A DNA stretch of 64,000 nt from Myroides injenensis M09-0166 (GTDB taxonomy: Bacteria; Bacteroidota; Bacteroidia; Flavobacteriales; Flavobacteriaceae): the NCBI RefSeq assembly GCF_000246945.1, contig NZ_BAEX01000003.1, forward strand, positions 1 to 64,000. Reading direction: 5' to 3'. Under the pieces are notes generated by a model. It saw only the letters and a list, made by a program, of their open reading frames with translations. It made no database searches and was not told where the DNA came from. Positions 63,724 to 64,000 of the stretch are shown here, in pieces (positions within the stretch are counted from its first letter, which is position 1; every line of letters begins with the position of its first letter). Made by a program: the position numbers and the translations under genes.

Positions 63724-64000
63724 TAAAAAAGTTTTTTTTTTAAGTGAGTTAGCATTTGTATTGTATATTTGGTCGTTTACCTATTCTAGGCCATTATTAC
63801 ATTTGTATCCTTCTTTTAGTTCCGGTATCTTAGTTTTTATTACTATATTTTGTTTTATATTAAGTTTTTCTAAAAAGCTAAGAGTACAAAAGGAGAAAGT
63901 TTTTTTTATAATATTTTTTATTGTTTTTATCGTTTTAGATAATTTGTTTAGAAATTATTTGTTTTCAAGAACATTCTTATATGATATTCTATATAGTGTC
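63704..64000 (+). CDS. Partial membrane protein, open at the right edge (polymerase-like)
   Basis: ATG 63704 starts a frame that overlaps the last 20 bases of the glycosyltransferase gene and stays open for 99 codons to the end of the window. It begins MELEISNKKVFFLSELAFVL and shows at least three hydrophobic stretches (FVLYIWSFTYS, GILVFITIFCFILSF, VFFIIFFIVFIVL). In a polysaccharide operon after glycosyltransferases a multi-pass protein of this kind is most often the O-antigen/capsule polymerase (Wzy) or flippase. Too little is present to say which. Confidence 0.65.
   Translation, partial: MELEISNKKVFFLSELAFVLYIWSFTYSRPLLHLYPSFSSGILVFITIFCFILSFSKKLRVQKEKVFFIIFFIVFIVLDNLFRNYLFSRTFLYDILYSV

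Noticed and set aside
1-64000. CRISPR arrays, rRNA or tRNA genes
   Set aside because: No regularly spaced repeats and no tRNA or rRNA-like sequence were noticed in reading through the window.

Overview
The window is low-GC DNA from a member of the Bacteroidota, most likely a Flavobacteriaceae (Myroides- or Flavobacterium-like). The basis is gene families: PorP/SprF and a gliding-type C-terminal domain of type IX secretion, three TonB/SusC-SusD style loci counting partial modules, FecR/ECF sigma control, RteC, DUF3945 and MobA/MobB proteins, and TAnnTTTG-type promoter elements. The genus cannot be fixed from sequence alone. I see no rRNA, tRNA or CRISPR array.

Layout. 1-537: 5' part of a minus-strand membrane protein gene running off the left edge, then 1.3 kb without genes. 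1.9-14.7 kb: a plus-strand surface-structure cluster (2066-aa modular secreted protein, two small tail-fibre-like secreted proteins, a protein with a gliding/type-IX C-terminal domain, its PorP/SprF partner, and an OmpA/PD40 protein) ending in a clear terminator. 15.3-19.5 kb: minus-strand tripartite drug-efflux operon (small protein, TolC, HlyD/EmrA, MFS), with a divergent AraC regulator. 20.8-22.4 kb: Crp/Fnr regulator and an NAD-dependent sugar-epimerase/reductase-like protein. 22.8-23.7 kb: RteC, the excision regulator of CTnDOT-type elements, beside an IS3-like end and a divergent NarL-type response regulator. 25.0-26.9 kb: MauE/DoxX-like membrane protein plus a Cys-containing DUF6520 peptide. 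27.1-34.6 kb: FecR, ECF sigma, STN-containing SusC, SusD and a secreted phosphodiesterase in one regulated uptake operon. 34.7-41.7 kb (minus): SusC, SusD and an S9 peptidase, a peptide-uptake locus.

41.7-43.5 kb is gene-poor and rich in hairpins. It holds a possible 37-aa membrane peptide and a well-folded candidate non-coding RNA (43202-43291). 43.5-45.5 kb: XRE regulator plus unknown partner, then a VOC protein with an HxlR regulator. 46.0-54.2 kb is the mobilization and excision core of a CTnDOT-like element: MobA, MobB relaxase, small membrane protein, Xis-like HTH, DUF3945 protein, topoisomerase-like Exc protein and the coupling ATPase. No integrase and no type IV secretion channel genes are present, so this is either part of a larger element or an element that borrows a channel. 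The topoisomerase-like protein has lost its Toprim acidic residues.

54.2-57.2 kb carries tandem terminator-like hairpins, short direct repeats, a small basic protein and a membrane-anchored LuxR regulator. 57.2-64.0 kb begins a capsule/O-antigen operon: UDP-glucose dehydrogenase, UDP-HexNAc 4-epimerase, UDP-HexNAc dehydrogenase, an ATP-grasp enzyme, two glycosyltransferases and the start of a polymerase/flippase-like membrane protein, continuing past the right edge.

The strongest leads are the apparently catalytically dead topoisomerase-like excision protein, the structured RNA at 43.2 kb, and the repeated sites upstream of the excision operon and around the response regulator.
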